Source: Actinomycetospora chiangmaiensis DSM 45062
Lineage (GTDB): Bacteria; Actinomycetota; Actinomycetes; Mycobacteriales; Pseudonocardiaceae
Assembly: GCF_000379625.1 (NCBI RefSeq)
Contig: NZ_KB903218.1
Span: 541,726-605,725, forward strand
DNA: 64,000 nt
Reading direction: 5' to 3'
This document shows, piece after piece, positions 43,767 through 52,394 of the stretch. Made by a program: the position numbers and the translations under genes. The stretch's first letter is position 1; each line of letters opens with the position of its first letter. The notes below the pieces were generated by a model. That model saw only the letters and a list, made by a program, of their open reading frames with translations. It made no database searches and was not told the DNA's origin.

Positions 43767-44915
43767 GTGACGGTCGCTCGGGTCGCCCTCGGTCTGGTCG
43801 GTGCCGCGGGCGCCGTGGCACTCGCGGTGATCGTGCTCGGCGCGTTCCTGCCGCGGCTCCCGGTGATCGGCTTCCTCGGGTCGTTCGTCTCCGGCCAGTA
43901 CCCGCTGCACGCCGCGCTCGGGGCGGTGGCGAGCCTCGCGGCCGGGGTGGGGCTCCTCGCGCTCGGCGTGCCCCGTCTCGGCGGGGCGGTGACGACGGTC
44001 GGCGCGATCGCCGTCGTCGGGACCCTCGTGGTCCTGGGGACGCAGGCCGCCGCCGCACGGGCCGCGGGCGTGCGTCTGGACTGGGGGCTGACCCTCACGG
44101 CGCTCGACCAGCGGGGTGCCCCGCCGGACCTCGTCGTCGCCTACCAGCCGGGGCTGGAGCTGGCCGTGCACCTGCCGTCGGGACCCGGCCCGCACCCGGT
44201 GATGGTGTGGGTGCACGGCGGCAGCTGGGTCCGCGGCACCGTCGCGGACCGGGCCCGCGCCAACCGCTGGTACGCCGACCACGGCCTCGCGGTGGTGGCG
44301 GTGCAGTACCGCCTCCCCGGCGACCCGCCGCTGCCCGGCTCGACGCTCGGCGAGGCGCAGCGGAACGACGTGGCGTGCGCGCTCGCGTGGGTCCGGGGCC
44401 CCGGGACGGCGCACGGGCTCGACCCCGACGCGGTCGTCCTCGGTGGCCAGTCCGCCGGCGCCACGCTCGCCCTCTCGACGACGGCGGCGCTGGCCGGGGT
44501 GCCCCGCGCGTCGTTGCCCGGGGGCTGCACCGCCCCGCCGCCGCGCGCGACCGTGGCGTTCTACCCCGTCGTCGACATGACGCAGATCGCTCCGGGGCTG
44601 CAGGACGCGGTGTTCGGGGGGTCCACCTCCGCGCACCCGGCCCTCACGCGCGCCGCCTCGCCCGACGACCTCGTCGACCCCCGGCTGCCGCCGACGCTGC
44701 TCGTGCTGGGGAAGGCCGACAACTTCATCCGGGCCGACCTCGTCCGAGGCTTCGACGCGGCCCTGCGCGACGCCGGGGTGCCGGGCCGACTGGTCCAGGT
44801 GCCCTACGCCGACCACGTCTTCGATCACCCGTACGGATCGCCGGGCGCGCAGATCGTTCGTCCCGCGGTCCTCGACTTCGTCCGGAAACGGATCCACGAC
44901 CCGACCGGACGGTGA
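43767..44915 (+). CDS. Membrane-anchored alpha/beta-hydrolase (esterase)
   Basis: 382 residues. Three N-terminal helices (residues 1-100) precede a hormone-sensitive-lipase-like alpha/beta hydrolase domain. MVWVHGGSWVRG is the oxyanion HGG motif, GGQSAGATLAL holds the nucleophile Ser, KADNFIRADLV is near the acid, and YADHVFDH gives the His. The substrate is unknown. GTG 43767 is 40 bases after the mannosyltransferase stop, so the two may be co-transcribed. Confidence 0.85.
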   Translation: MTVARVALGLVGAAGAVALAVIVLGAFLPRLPVIGFLGSFVSGQYPLHAALGAVASLAAGVGLLALGVPRLGGAVTTVGAIAVVGTLVVLGTQAAAARAAGVRLDWGLTLTALDQRGAPPDLVVAYQPGLELAVHLPSGPGPHPVMVWVHGGSWVRGTVADRARANRWYADHGLAVVAVQYRLPGDPPLPGSTLGEAQRNDVACALAWVRGPGTAHGLDPDAVVLGGQSAGATLALSTTAALAGVPRASLPGGCTAPPPRATVAFYPVVDMTQIAPGLQDAVFGGSTSAHPALTRAASPDDLVDPRLPPTLLVLGKADNFIRADLVRGFDAALRDAGVPGRLVQVPYADHVFDHPYGSPGAQIVRPAVLDFVRKRIHDPTGR

Positions 44916-44938
44916 CGGTGTCCCCAAGATCGCGTTCC

Positions 44939-45739
44939 ATGGTCATCATGACGGGGCGTGGAGAGGACATCCACCGGCTGTTCCACGACGTGGAGCGGGG
45001 CACCTCGGCCCGACCCGCGGTGGAGTTCCTCCGGTCGGTCGAGGCGGCGCCGGCGGTGCTCGCCTACCGGACGCGGCTGGCGGAGCACCTCGCCCCCGCG
45101 GCGGGGGAGACGGTGCTCGACGTCGGGTGCGGGGCGGGGCACCACGCGGCCGCGATCGCCGCTGCGCGGGCGGCGGACGCGCCCGGACCCGTCGTCGGGA
45201 TCGACCGGCCGCGGATGCTCGAGGAGGCGGCCGGGCGCTACGGGGACGCCGTGCGGTGGTTGCCCGGGGCGGGGGAGGCGCTGCCCCTCGGCGACGACAG
45301 CGTCGACGCGGTCTACGCCGAGCGGGTGCTCATGTACGCCGACGACGCGGTCGACGTGGTCGCCGAGATCGCCCGGGTGCGCCGGCCCGACGGACGGGTG
45401 GCGCTCTTCGAGCTGGACTACGCCTCGATAGTGCTCGGCGGGGACCCGAAGACGGCCGACGAGGTGCTCGCGGTGGTGTGCGGCACGGTGAGCTGCGACC
45501 GGATGGGACGCGCGCTCGGGCGGCTGCTCACCGACGCGGGCGTGCTCGTGGTGGAGCAGACGCCGTTCGCGATGCCGATCCCGCCGCCGGTGTGGGCCTC
45601 GGCGGTCCGCGCTCCCGTGGAGGAGGCGGTGGCCGACGGCCGGCTCGACGCGGCGCGGGTCGCCGCCTGGTTCGCCGAGCTCGACGCGCCCGGGGCGTTC
45701 CCGGGGTCGGTGACGGGGGTCCTCGCCTGCGGGCGGTAG
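44939..45739 (+). CDS. SAM-dependent methyltransferase
   Basis: 266 residues of the UbiE/Methyltransf_11 type. Motif I is VLDVGCGAGHHAAAIAAA, strand 2 GPVVGIDRPRMLEEA, motif post-I GEALPLGDDSVDAVYAERVLMYADD, and VRRPDGRVALFELDY is motif III. The long C-terminal part suggests small-molecule methylation. A second in-frame ATG at 44948 is an alternative start. Confidence 0.85.
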   Translation: MVIMTGRGEDIHRLFHDVERGTSARPAVEFLRSVEAAPAVLAYRTRLAEHLAPAAGETVLDVGCGAGHHAAAIAAARAADAPGPVVGIDRPRMLEEAAGRYGDAVRWLPGAGEALPLGDDSVDAVYAERVLMYADDAVDVVAEIARVRRPDGRVALFELDYASIVLGGDPKTADEVLAVVCGTVSCDRMGRALGRLLTDAGVLVVEQTPFAMPIPPPVWASAVRAPVEEAVADGRLDAARVAAWFAELDAPGAFPGSVTGVLACGR

Positions 45740-45805
45740 CGGTGTGGTGGCCCCGTCGGTCGGACGCGGTCACGCGGCGGCCGGTGCTGCTGCGACGATG
45801 ATCGG

Positions 45806-46798
45806 GTGCGCCGATCCCTGCCCGCCCTGCTCGGTGGTGTGGTGGGCGTGGCCGTGGGTCTCGTGGTCCTGCTGCCCGGCTACGTCGGGCTGGACCGCGT
45901 CACCCCCTTCGTGCAGCTGGCCGCCCTGACACCGATGGTGCTGGTGCTGGTCGCCGGGTCGGTGTTCGTCGGGCGGCTCGCGGGGGTGCTGGTCACCCGG
46001 CGGCGTGGGCGGCGACCGCTCGACGAGCGGCGGCCGCGGTTGTTCGCGGTCGGGTTCGCGGCCATGGTCGGTGCGGCGGTCGTGGCGCTGGGGGCGGCGG
46101 GGATCGTCGGGAGCCGGTTCCTGGCGGACGAACCCGCGCCGCCCGGTCGGTCCGTGACGGTGCTGTCGGTCAACGTCGACCACGGTCAGGCCGATGTCGG
46201 GGCGCTCGCGGCGCTGGTGCGGGAGCGGGCGCCCGACGTGGTGGTGCTCCCGGAGGGGGGCGACACGTTCCGGACCCGCCTCGCCCCGCTGCTCGCCGAC
46301 TACCGCGGCGTCAGCGCCCCCGCCGTGGAGGACGGCGGGTCGACCACCTTGTTGACCCGGATCGACGTCGGGCCGGTCCAGGTGCTGCGGGGACAGCTGT
46401 TCGGGAGCCTCGCCACGACGCTGCCGGGCGGGGTGCGGCTCCTGGCGGTGCACACGGCGGCACCGGTGTCCGGGCAGGTCGGGATGTGGCAGCGGGACCT
46501 CGCGGACCTCGTCGCGCCCGCCTGCCGCGCCGGGGCACCCGCCGTCGTCGCGGGGGACCTCAACGCCACCACCGACCAGAGCGCCTTCCGGTCGGCGTCC
46601 GACGGCTGCACGGACGCGTTGGAGACGGTGGGCGCGGGTACGACCGGCACGTTCCCGTCGTCCCTGCCGCGCTGGTTCGGCGTGCAGATCGACCACGTGC
46701 TCACCACCGGCGGCGTCGGCGTGCAGGACGGCGAGGTGCTCGACCTGCCGGGCACCGACCACCGAGGGGTGCTGGTGCGCCTGTCGCTGCCGGGGTGA
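45806..46798 (+). CDS. Endonuclease/exonuclease/phosphatase-family membrane protein
   Basis: 330 residues. Three N-terminal helices (residues 1-100), then an EEP domain outside the membrane. Catalytic motifs in order: LSVNVDHGQADV, VVLPEGGD, LLAVHTAAP, VVAGDLNAT, and TDHRGVLVRL at the end. These resemble the sphingomyelinase-like or YafD-like membrane phosphodiesterases of actinobacteria; the substrate is unknown. GACGAT lies 6 nt before GTG 45806. Confidence 0.85.
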   Translation: MRRSLPALLGGVVGVAVGLVVLLPGYVGLDRVTPFVQLAALTPMVLVLVAGSVFVGRLAGVLVTRRRGRRPLDERRPRLFAVGFAAMVGAAVVALGAAGIVGSRFLADEPAPPGRSVTVLSVNVDHGQADVGALAALVRERAPDVVVLPEGGDTFRTRLAPLLADYRGVSAPAVEDGGSTTLLTRIDVGPVQVLRGQLFGSLATTLPGGVRLLAVHTAAPVSGQVGMWQRDLADLVAPACRAGAPAVVAGDLNATTDQSAFRSASDGCTDALETVGAGTTGTFPSSLPRWFGVQIDHVLTTGGVGVQDGEVLDLPGTDHRGVLVRLSLPG

Positions 46799-46821
46799 TC
46801 GATCGGGAGCACAGTGGAGCC

Positions 46822-47643
46822 ATGACCGTCCTCGTCACCGGCGCCCGCGGCGCCGTCGGTTCCCACGTCCGCGCGGGCCTGCTTGCCGCCGGCGTCGATG
46901 TCCGTGCCGCCGGCCGCGATCCCGGCCTGCTTCCCGACGACGGGAGCGCGCGGGTCGCGCTCGACTTCGCCGACCCGTCGTCGTACGAGCCCGCGCTGAC
47001 GGGTGTGGACCGGGTGTTCCTCTACGCCGCCGAGGACCTCCGCCCGTTCACGCGCGCCGCGGCCGACGCCGGCGTGCGCCACGTCGTCGTCCTGTCCTCC
47101 GAGTCGGTCCTGCAGGAGCCCGACCCCGAGCCCGGGGGGATCGCGGCGTACCACGCCGACGCCGAGGCGGCCCTGCGCGACGCCGGGCTCACCACGACGG
47201 CGCTGCGCCCCGGAGCGTTCGCGGGCAACACCGGGCAGTGGTCGCCGGGGATCGCCGCGGGCGTCGTCGAACTGCCGTTCCCGCAGGCCCAGTCCACCCC
47301 GATCGACGAGCGCGACATCGCCGACGTCGCGGTCGCGGCCCTGCTCGCGGACCCCGCCGACGCCTCGCCGCACCTCACGGGTCCGGAGTCGCTGACGATG
47401 GCCGAGCAGGTCGGCCAGGTCGCCGAGCGGGTCGGACGACCGATCGAGGTGCGGGCCGTCGACCCCGAGCAGGCCCGGGAGCAGATGACCCGGTTCGTCC
47501 CGGCCGGCATCGTCGACTCGCTCTTCCGCTACTGGCGGGCCACCGACGGGGTGCCGGCCACGGTCACCGACGAGGTCGCGCGCCGCACCGGACACCCGGC
47601 CCGGACCTACCGGCAGTGGCTCGCGGAGTGTTTCTCGGATTGA
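46822..47643 (+). CDS. NmrA-like NAD(P)-binding protein
   Basis: A 273-residue atypical short-chain reductase fold. TVLVTGARGAVGSHVRAGLLAAGVDVRAAGRD is the dinucleotide-binding start (GxxGxxG). VDRVFLYAAEDL, VVVLSSESVLQ and TTTALRPGAFAGNTGQW follow the NmrA/QOR2 pattern. SLFRYWRATDGVPATVTDEVARRTGHPARTYRQWL is the usual C-terminus of this actinobacterial group. It is probably a quinone or aldehyde reductase, or a redox sensor (inference). Confidence 0.85.
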   Translation: MTVLVTGARGAVGSHVRAGLLAAGVDVRAAGRDPGLLPDDGSARVALDFADPSSYEPALTGVDRVFLYAAEDLRPFTRAAADAGVRHVVVLSSESVLQEPDPEPGGIAAYHADAEAALRDAGLTTTALRPGAFAGNTGQWSPGIAAGVVELPFPQAQSTPIDERDIADVAVAALLADPADASPHLTGPESLTMAEQVGQVAERVGRPIEVRAVDPEQAREQMTRFVPAGIVDSLFRYWRATDGVPATVTDEVARRTGHPARTYRQWLAECFSD

Positions 47644-47815
47644 CCCGTCCCGGTGCCGCTCGATCGGTCCCGACACCGGCTGTGCGCCGGTCCGAGGTGC
47701 GCGCCACCCCTGCCGGCGGGAGGCAGGCGCTCGATGCGGTGCCGAGCAGGGAAGGCGCGCGTGTGGGTGAGGGACGCTGCGTGAACGTCGCCCGAACGGC
47801 GGGCGAACGAGGGCG

Positions 47816-47843
47816 TTGACATCGACCGGACGCGGAGTAGTTT
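47816..47843 (+). promoter_or_regulatory. Near-consensus promoter in a gene-poor stretch
   Basis: TTGACA (47816-47821), 16-bp spacer, TAGTTT (47838-47843), with the predicted start of transcription at about 47849, directly on a GTG codon. It is the best sigma-70-type promoter seen in the window. Confidence 0.65.
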
Positions 47844-47848
47844 CGGGG

Positions 47849-48019
47849 GTGTCGATGTGGTTCCGATCACAGGGTACAGAGCAACCGAGGCAGCACCCGT
47901 GGATCGACCAACAGCGGCACGACCCCAGTCCCGACGTGGAGGCAGGTGATCGTTTGATCGCAGGGACCATCCCGCACCGGACCGGCTCGTGCCGCTCAAC
48001 GGACACCGGTCGCCCGTAG
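47849..48019 (+). CDS. Possible leaderless small protein of unknown function
   Basis: A 56-residue frame beginning VSMWFRSQGTEQPRQHPWIDQQ and ending with TGSCRSTDTGRP. It starts exactly where the promoter at 47816-47843 should initiate. Composition is polar, with many Gln, His and Pro, unlike neighbouring proteins, and lower GC. It could instead be the start of an untranslated RNA. The rest of the 542-base gap (47644-48185) has no supportable gene. Confidence 0.4.
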   Translation: MSMWFRSQGTEQPRQHPWIDQQRHDPSPDVEAGDRLIAGTIPHRTGSCRSTDTGRP

Positions 48020-48185
48020 CCCCCGAGGTACGGCGCGGCGACGCCGAGAGAGCGCAGACCCACGAGCGGTGAGCCGCGACCCGAGACATCAGCTCCGGGG
48101 CGGGTCCCGATACCGAACGTTCCTTCGAAGCCCACGGCGGCGTCACTCCCGGGACGGGGGTGGCGCCGCCGCGGCGTGTCCGGAC

Positions 48186-48974
48186 CTAGTAGTGCACGAC
48201 CCCCGGCTGCCCACCGCCCGCGCCCAGCGAGTCACCGGTCACCGCGACCGCACGGGGCGAGGTGAGGAACGTGACGACGTCCGCCACCTCCGCCGCCGTG
48301 ATCACCCGCCGCAGGCTCGTCGTCGCCGCCAGTCCCTCCCGGGCCTCCGCCTCGGTGATGCCCTGCTTCGCGGCGATGTCCGCCAGCATCCCGGGCGTCC
48401 GCTCGGTGTCGGTGAGGCCGGGGTGCACGCAGGTCACGTTGATGCCCTGCGGGCCGAGCTCGTCGGCGAGGTTCGCGGTCAGCGCCGCCACGGCGACGTT
48501 GCGGATCGTCCCGGCGATCGACCCGGTCCTGCGGGCGTTCAGGCCACTGATGTTGACGATGCGCCCCGCTCCCTGCGCGATCATCGACGGCGCCACCGCC
48601 CGGGTCGTCCGCAGGTAGCCCATCACCTTCGTGTCGAACTCGACCTGCACCGCGTCGTCGGTGAGGTCGGTCAGCGACGGGATCGCCGCGCCGCCGGCGG
48701 GCCGGGCGGCGGCGTTGACCAGCACGTCCACCCCGCCCCAGGCCGCCACGACCTGGTCCACCGCCGCCCGCACCGCCGCGTCGTCGGTGGTGTCGGCCGT
48801 CAGCCGGAGCGTCTCGCCGTCGACCGTCGCGGCCGCGGCGTCGAGGTCCGCCGCCGTCCGCGCCACGAGCGCCACCCGGGCACCCTCCGCCGCCAGCGCC
48901 TGCGCGCACGCCAACCCGATGCCGCGCGACGCCCCGGTGACGATCGCGCGTGCTCCACCCAGTCCGAGGTCCAT
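48186..48974 (-). CDS. SDR-family protein lacking the YxxxK catalytic pair
   Basis: A 262-residue short-chain dehydrogenase fold. The cofactor motif is intact (AIVTGASRGIGLACAQALAAEGARVALVART), as are NAAARPAGG (NNAG-like), the IVNISG serine strand and LGPQGINVTCVHPG. Where active SDRs have YxASK the sequence reads SIAGTIRNVAVAALT, with Gly and Asn at the Tyr and Lys positions. It may therefore be non-catalytic or use different chemistry. ATG 48974 is chosen by homology. Confidence 0.82.
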   Translation of the reverse strand: MDLGLGGARAIVTGASRGIGLACAQALAAEGARVALVARTAADLDAAAATVDGETLRLTADTTDDAAVRAAVDQVVAAWGGVDVLVNAAARPAGGAAIPSLTDLTDDAVQVEFDTKVMGYLRTTRAVAPSMIAQGAGRIVNISGLNARRTGSIAGTIRNVAVAALTANLADELGPQGINVTCVHPGLTDTERTPGMLADIAAKQGITEAEAREGLAATTSLRRVITAAEVADVVTFLTSPRAVAVTGDSLGAGGGQPGVVHY

Positions 48975-49052
48975 GGGCGCTGCCTTCCCCGCGCGCCCGG
49001 CTTCCATCCCTTCCCGACGGCGGGTGTGCGGCCCCGGCGGTGATCGTGATGG

Positions 49053-49094
49053 GAGGATTCGAGCGCTCTCGTGGCGCGAAGGTTCCCCTCAGGC
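49053..49094. repeat. Second copy of the ureF-embedded repeat (family 2)
   Basis: GAGCGCTCTCGTGGCGCGAA and the following GTTCCCCTC match 7186-7227. The right end overlaps the stop codon of the histidine kinase gene. Confidence 0.7.
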
Positions 49095-50381
49095 TGCGGG
49101 GGTGGACGCGGCCGGGAGGAGCAGGGTGATCGTCGTCGGGGAGGCGGAGCGCAACCGGAGCCGGCCCCCCTGGTCCTCGGCGAGGCGTCGGGCGAGGGCG
49201 AGGCCGATGCCGTGGCCCTCGGTGGGGAGGCGGGTCGCGAACAGGGCCGACTCGTCGATCGTCAGGGACCCGGCGTCGGCGACGTCGACCGCGACGGCCG
49301 GACCCGCCTCGCGGACCGTCACGGTCACGGGCGGCTCCCCGTGGACCCGCGCGTTCTCCAGCAACACCGCCAGCACCTGGCGGACCGCCGCGCCCGAACC
49401 CGAGATGGACGCGCCGTCGTCGAGAAGGACGAGGTCGACCGTCATCCCGTCGGCCCGGGCCTCCTCGACGACCTGGTGCATCAGGGCGACGACGTCCACG
49501 GTCGACCGTCGTGCCCCGGCGGGCTCGCGGGCGAGGGCGAGGAGTTCGGTGACGGTGCGGTCGAGCCGGTCGGCCGACTCCAGCGAGCTCTCCAGGGCCT
49601 CGGCGAGCGCCGGGGAGCCGGCCGGGAGGGTCGTGGCCTCCTCGAGGCGCAGCCGGAGCCCCGCGAGCGGGGTGCGCAACTGGTGGGACGCCTCGGCGGA
49701 GAACGCGCGCTCGCGGGCGAGCAGGTCGGCTAGGCGCGTCGCGGTGAACGAGAGGGACCGCTGGACGGCGGCCACCTCGGGCACGGCGTCGTCGGCGGCG
49801 TCCGCGGAGACGGTGAAGTCGCCGTCGCCGAGGCGCCGGGCGTCGTCGGCGAGGACCTCGAGGGGGGCGGCGAGGCGCGTCGCGAGCCGGCCCGCGACGA
49901 GCCGGCTGCCTCCCACGGCGGCCAGGCCGAGCACGATCATCGCCCCCCAGGTGATCGCCGTCCGCTCGACGGCCTCGCCCTGCGAGCGCTGCGCCCGCAG
50001 CACGCCGACGCGCCGGTCCCCGTCGAGCACCGGCACCGCGACCAGGAACAGTCCGGAGGAGCTGCGACGTTCGATCCGGCCGCTGAGCGCACCGGCGAGC
50101 ATCGGCTCGATGCGGTCCGGGCCGTCGCCGGTGACGCGGTGGCCGTCGAGGGCGTAGACGGCGGCCGGGCTCTCGGCGGAGACGGGGGAGACGTTGGTGG
50201 GCACGCCGCCCGCGGCGAGCACGGCGGCGATCCCGTCGGCGGCGACCTGGGTGTCGCCCTCGAGGTCGGTCTGCTCGTCCACCACGTAGTAGCGGGCGGC
50301 GCCGGCAGCCAGGGGCAGCCCGAACACCGTGATCGCCACCATGGACACCACCACCGCGAACCGCACGATGCGCGCGCGCAT
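49089..50381 (-). CDS. Sensor histidine kinase
   Basis: 430 residues. Two transmembrane helices (residues about 7-28 and 145-165) bracket an extracytoplasmic sensor, followed by a HAMP-like linker (RLAAPLEVLADDARRLGDGDF). The H-box is SAEASHQLRTPLAGLRLRLE, with N-box AVLLENARVHG and G-box TEGHGIGLALARRLAEDQGG. The D-box/N-box region is slightly short. It phosphorylates the response regulator encoded immediately upstream; the genes overlap (ATGA). The stimulus is unknown. Confidence 0.92.
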   Translation of the reverse strand: MRARIVRFAVVVSMVAITVFGLPLAAGAARYYVVDEQTDLEGDTQVAADGIAAVLAAGGVPTNVSPVSAESPAAVYALDGHRVTGDGPDRIEPMLAGALSGRIERRSSSGLFLVAVPVLDGDRRVGVLRAQRSQGEAVERTAITWGAMIVLGLAAVGGSRLVAGRLATRLAAPLEVLADDARRLGDGDFTVSADAADDAVPEVAAVQRSLSFTATRLADLLARERAFSAEASHQLRTPLAGLRLRLEEATTLPAGSPALAEALESSLESADRLDRTVTELLALAREPAGARRSTVDVVALMHQVVEEARADGMTVDLVLLDDGASISGSGAAVRQVLAVLLENARVHGEPPVTVTVREAGPAVAVDVADAGSLTIDESALFATRLPTEGHGIGLALARRLAEDQGGRLRLRSASPTTITLLLPAASTPAA

Positions 50382-51055
50382 CAGGGCTTCTCGAGGCGGT
50401 ACCCGTGACCGCGGACGGTCGCGATCGCGGGCCGGGCACCGAGCTTGCGGCGCAGCGCGGCGATATGGACGTCGAGGGTCTTCGTCGACCCCGACCAGTG
50501 CTCGTCCCACACGTCGCTCATCAGCGTCTCCCGCGTGACGACGACCCCGGGCTCGGCCGCGAGGCGCGCGAGCAGGTCGAACTCCTTGGCGCGCAGCGGG
50601 AGGTCCTCGTCCCCGCGCGTCACCCGCCGGGCCGCGAGGTCGATGGTGAGGTTCCCGACGACGACCCGTGCCCCCCGGTCCTCGGGGATCGCCGCCCCCG
50701 CCCGGCGGAGGTGGGCGCGCACCCGCGCGGCGAGCTCGGTGAAACGCACCGGCTTGGTGAGGTAGTCGTCCGCGCCCGCCTCGAGGGCGACGACGACGTC
50801 CATCTCGTCGTCGCGAGCGGTGACCACCACGAGGACCGCGTCCGGGTAGGTCACCCGTAGTCGCCGACACACCTCGGTGCCCTCCAGGTCGGGCAGCCCG
50901 AGGTCGAGCAGGACGAGGTCCGGGGGTGTCACCGGGCGGGCCAGCGCCGACCCGCCGTCGGGAAGCGCCCTGACCTGGTGACCCTCCGCCTGCAGCCGGG
51001 AGCTGAGCACTCCCCGGATCGTGTCGTCGTCCTCGACGACCCACAGCTGTGCCAC
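50381..51055 (-). CDS. OmpR/PhoB-family response regulator
   Basis: 224 residues. In the receiver domain, the acidic pocket is VVEDDDT, the phospho-acceptor Asp is in LVLLDLGLPD, Thr in VVTARDD, and Lys in YLTKPV. The C-terminal winged helix (residues about 130-222) ends in STKTLDVHIAALRRKLG..IATVRGHGYRLE. GTG 51055. Direct repeats CGGTACGGT and CGGTACTGT lie just upstream and may be an autoregulatory site. Confidence 0.94.
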   Translation of the reverse strand: MAQLWVVEDDDTIRGVLSSRLQAEGHQVRALPDGGSALARPVTPPDLVLLDLGLPDLEGTEVCRRLRVTYPDAVLVVVTARDDEMDVVVALEAGADDYLTKPVRFTELAARVRAHLRRAGAAIPEDRGARVVVGNLTIDLAARRVTRGDEDLPLRAKEFDLLARLAAEPGVVVTRETLMSDVWDEHWSGSTKTLDVHIAALRRKLGARPAIATVRGHGYRLEKP

Positions 51056-51064
51056 AGGCGATCA

Positions 51065-51091
51065 CGGTACGGTCCCGTTCGCCGGTACTGT
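51065..51091. promoter_or_regulatory. Direct repeats in the regulator/murT divergent gap
   Basis: CGGTACGGT (51065-51073) and CGGTACTGT (51083-51091), 18 bases apart start to start. OmpR-type regulators bind direct repeats, so this is a candidate site. Confidence 0.3.
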
Positions 51092-51143
51092 GCCGCGCGT
51101 CGTCTTGCCGAGCGTTAACCCGGGCGGGCGCACGATCAACAGC

Positions 51144-52394
51144 GTGACTCCGAGGCTGCCGACGCGAGCCCGATTGGCCGTCGCCGCTGCACGCAGCGTG
51201 AGCGAAGTGGCCCGTCGGACGGGACGTAACGGGTCCGTCATCGGCGGGCGGGTGGCGACCATGCTCGACGGCCGGGTGCTCGCGCGCCTGGCCGCGGGCC
51301 GCACGGTCGTGCTGGTCACCGGGACCAACGGCAAGACCACGACGACCTCGATGATCGCGCGGGCGCTCGGCGGCGACGGGCAGGTCGCGACCAACCACCT
51401 CGGCGCGAACATGCCCGACGGGATCACGACGGCGCTGCTCGACGCCCCCGACCTGACGCTGGCCGTCATGGAGGTCGACGAGTCCTATCTCGGCCAGGTC
51501 GCCGCGGCCACGGATCCGGCCGTGATCGTGCTGTTGAACTTCAGCCGCGACCAGCTCGACCGGGTGGGCGAGGTCCGCACCGTCGCCCGTCGGGTCGGTG
51601 ACGCGGTGGCCGCGCACCCGCGCGCCCGGGTGGTCGCCTTCGCCGACGACGTGCTCTGCGCCGGGGCCGGGCTGCGGTCCGCGTCGCCGCTCTGGGTGTC
51701 CTCGCCGTCCTGCTGGACCGGTGACGCCGGGGTGTGCCCGCGCTGCGACGGGCCGGTGTCGCACATGGGTCTGCGCTGGGCCTGCGGGTCCTGCGGACTC
51801 GAACGCCCGCCGGGGGACTGGGCGCTCGTCCAGCAGAAGGACCGCCCCGACGGGGGGTGGTCGGCGCGGGGCCCGGACGGGGTCGAGGTACCGCTCGAGC
51901 TCGCGCTCCCCGGCCACGCGAACCGGCTCAACGCGACGTTCACGATCGCGGTCGCGGCCGAGCTCGGCGTCGCGCCCGCCGTGGCCGCCGCCCGGCTGCG
52001 GGGGCTCGAGCAGGTCGGTGGCCGCTACCGGACGGTGACCCGTCCGGGTGGGACCACGCGGCTGCTGCTCGCGAAGAACCCGGCTGGCTGGGCGCAGGTG
52101 CTCGACCTGCTCGACGAGGGGCCGGGACGCCCCGTCGTCGTCGCGGTGAACTCCCGCGAGGCCGACGGGCGCGACGTCTCCTGGCTGTGGGACGTTCCCT
52201 TCGAACGCCTGGCCGGGCACCCTGTGGTCGTGACGGGTGAGCGGGCGAGCGAGCTCTCGGTGCGCCTGGCCTACGCCGGCGTCCCGCACCGGCTCGCGGA
52301 CGACGCCGTGGGCGCGACCCGCGACACGGTGGGCGCGGTCGACCTCGTCGGCAACTACACCGCCTTCCACGACGCCGCGCGGGTGCTGACGTGA
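51144..52394 (+). CDS. murT: Lipid II isoglutaminyl synthase, Mur-ligase-like subunit MurT
   Basis: A 416-residue MurT. With GatD it amidates the D-Glu of the lipid II stem peptide to D-isoglutamine using ATP and glutamine. The Mur-ligase ATP loop is VVLVTGTNGKTTTTSMIARAL. EVDESYL and the four-cysteine zinc ribbon (CPRCDGPVSHMGLRWACGSCG) are specific to MurT rather than MurE or MurF. The C-terminal DUF1727 region (VDLVGNYTAFHDAARVL) is complete. GTG 51144 is 7 nt after a CACGAT box. Confidence 0.95.
   Translation: MTPRLPTRARLAVAAARSVSEVARRTGRNGSVIGGRVATMLDGRVLARLAAGRTVVLVTGTNGKTTTTSMIARALGGDGQVATNHLGANMPDGITTALLDAPDLTLAVMEVDESYLGQVAAATDPAVIVLLNFSRDQLDRVGEVRTVARRVGDAVAAHPRARVVAFADDVLCAGAGLRSASPLWVSSPSCWTGDAGVCPRCDGPVSHMGLRWACGSCGLERPPGDWALVQQKDRPDGGWSARGPDGVEVPLELALPGHANRLNATFTIAVAAELGVAPAVAAARLRGLEQVGGRYRTVTRPGGTTRLLLAKNPAGWAQVLDLLDEGPGRPVVVAVNSREADGRDVSWLWDVPFERLAGHPVVVTGERASELSVRLAYAGVPHRLADDAVGATRDTVGAVDLVGNYTAFHDAARVLT

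Noticed and set aside
47607..48146. 179-residue minus-strand ORF in the gene-poor region
   Set aside because: No motif, Ser/Arg/Pro-rich, no ribosome site, and it overlaps the end of the NmrA-like gene. The promoter evidence is on the other strand.
47844..48185. A riboswitch or structured RNA in the 542-base gap
   Set aside because: I compared it with the SAM, ydaO (c-di-AMP) and M-box patterns I know and found no match to their conserved cores. Only the small ORF is offered.
50382..52370. Upstream extension of the histidine kinase frame to 1093 residues
   Set aside because: It is antisense to the response regulator and murT; the true start is ATG 50381, overlapping the regulator stop.
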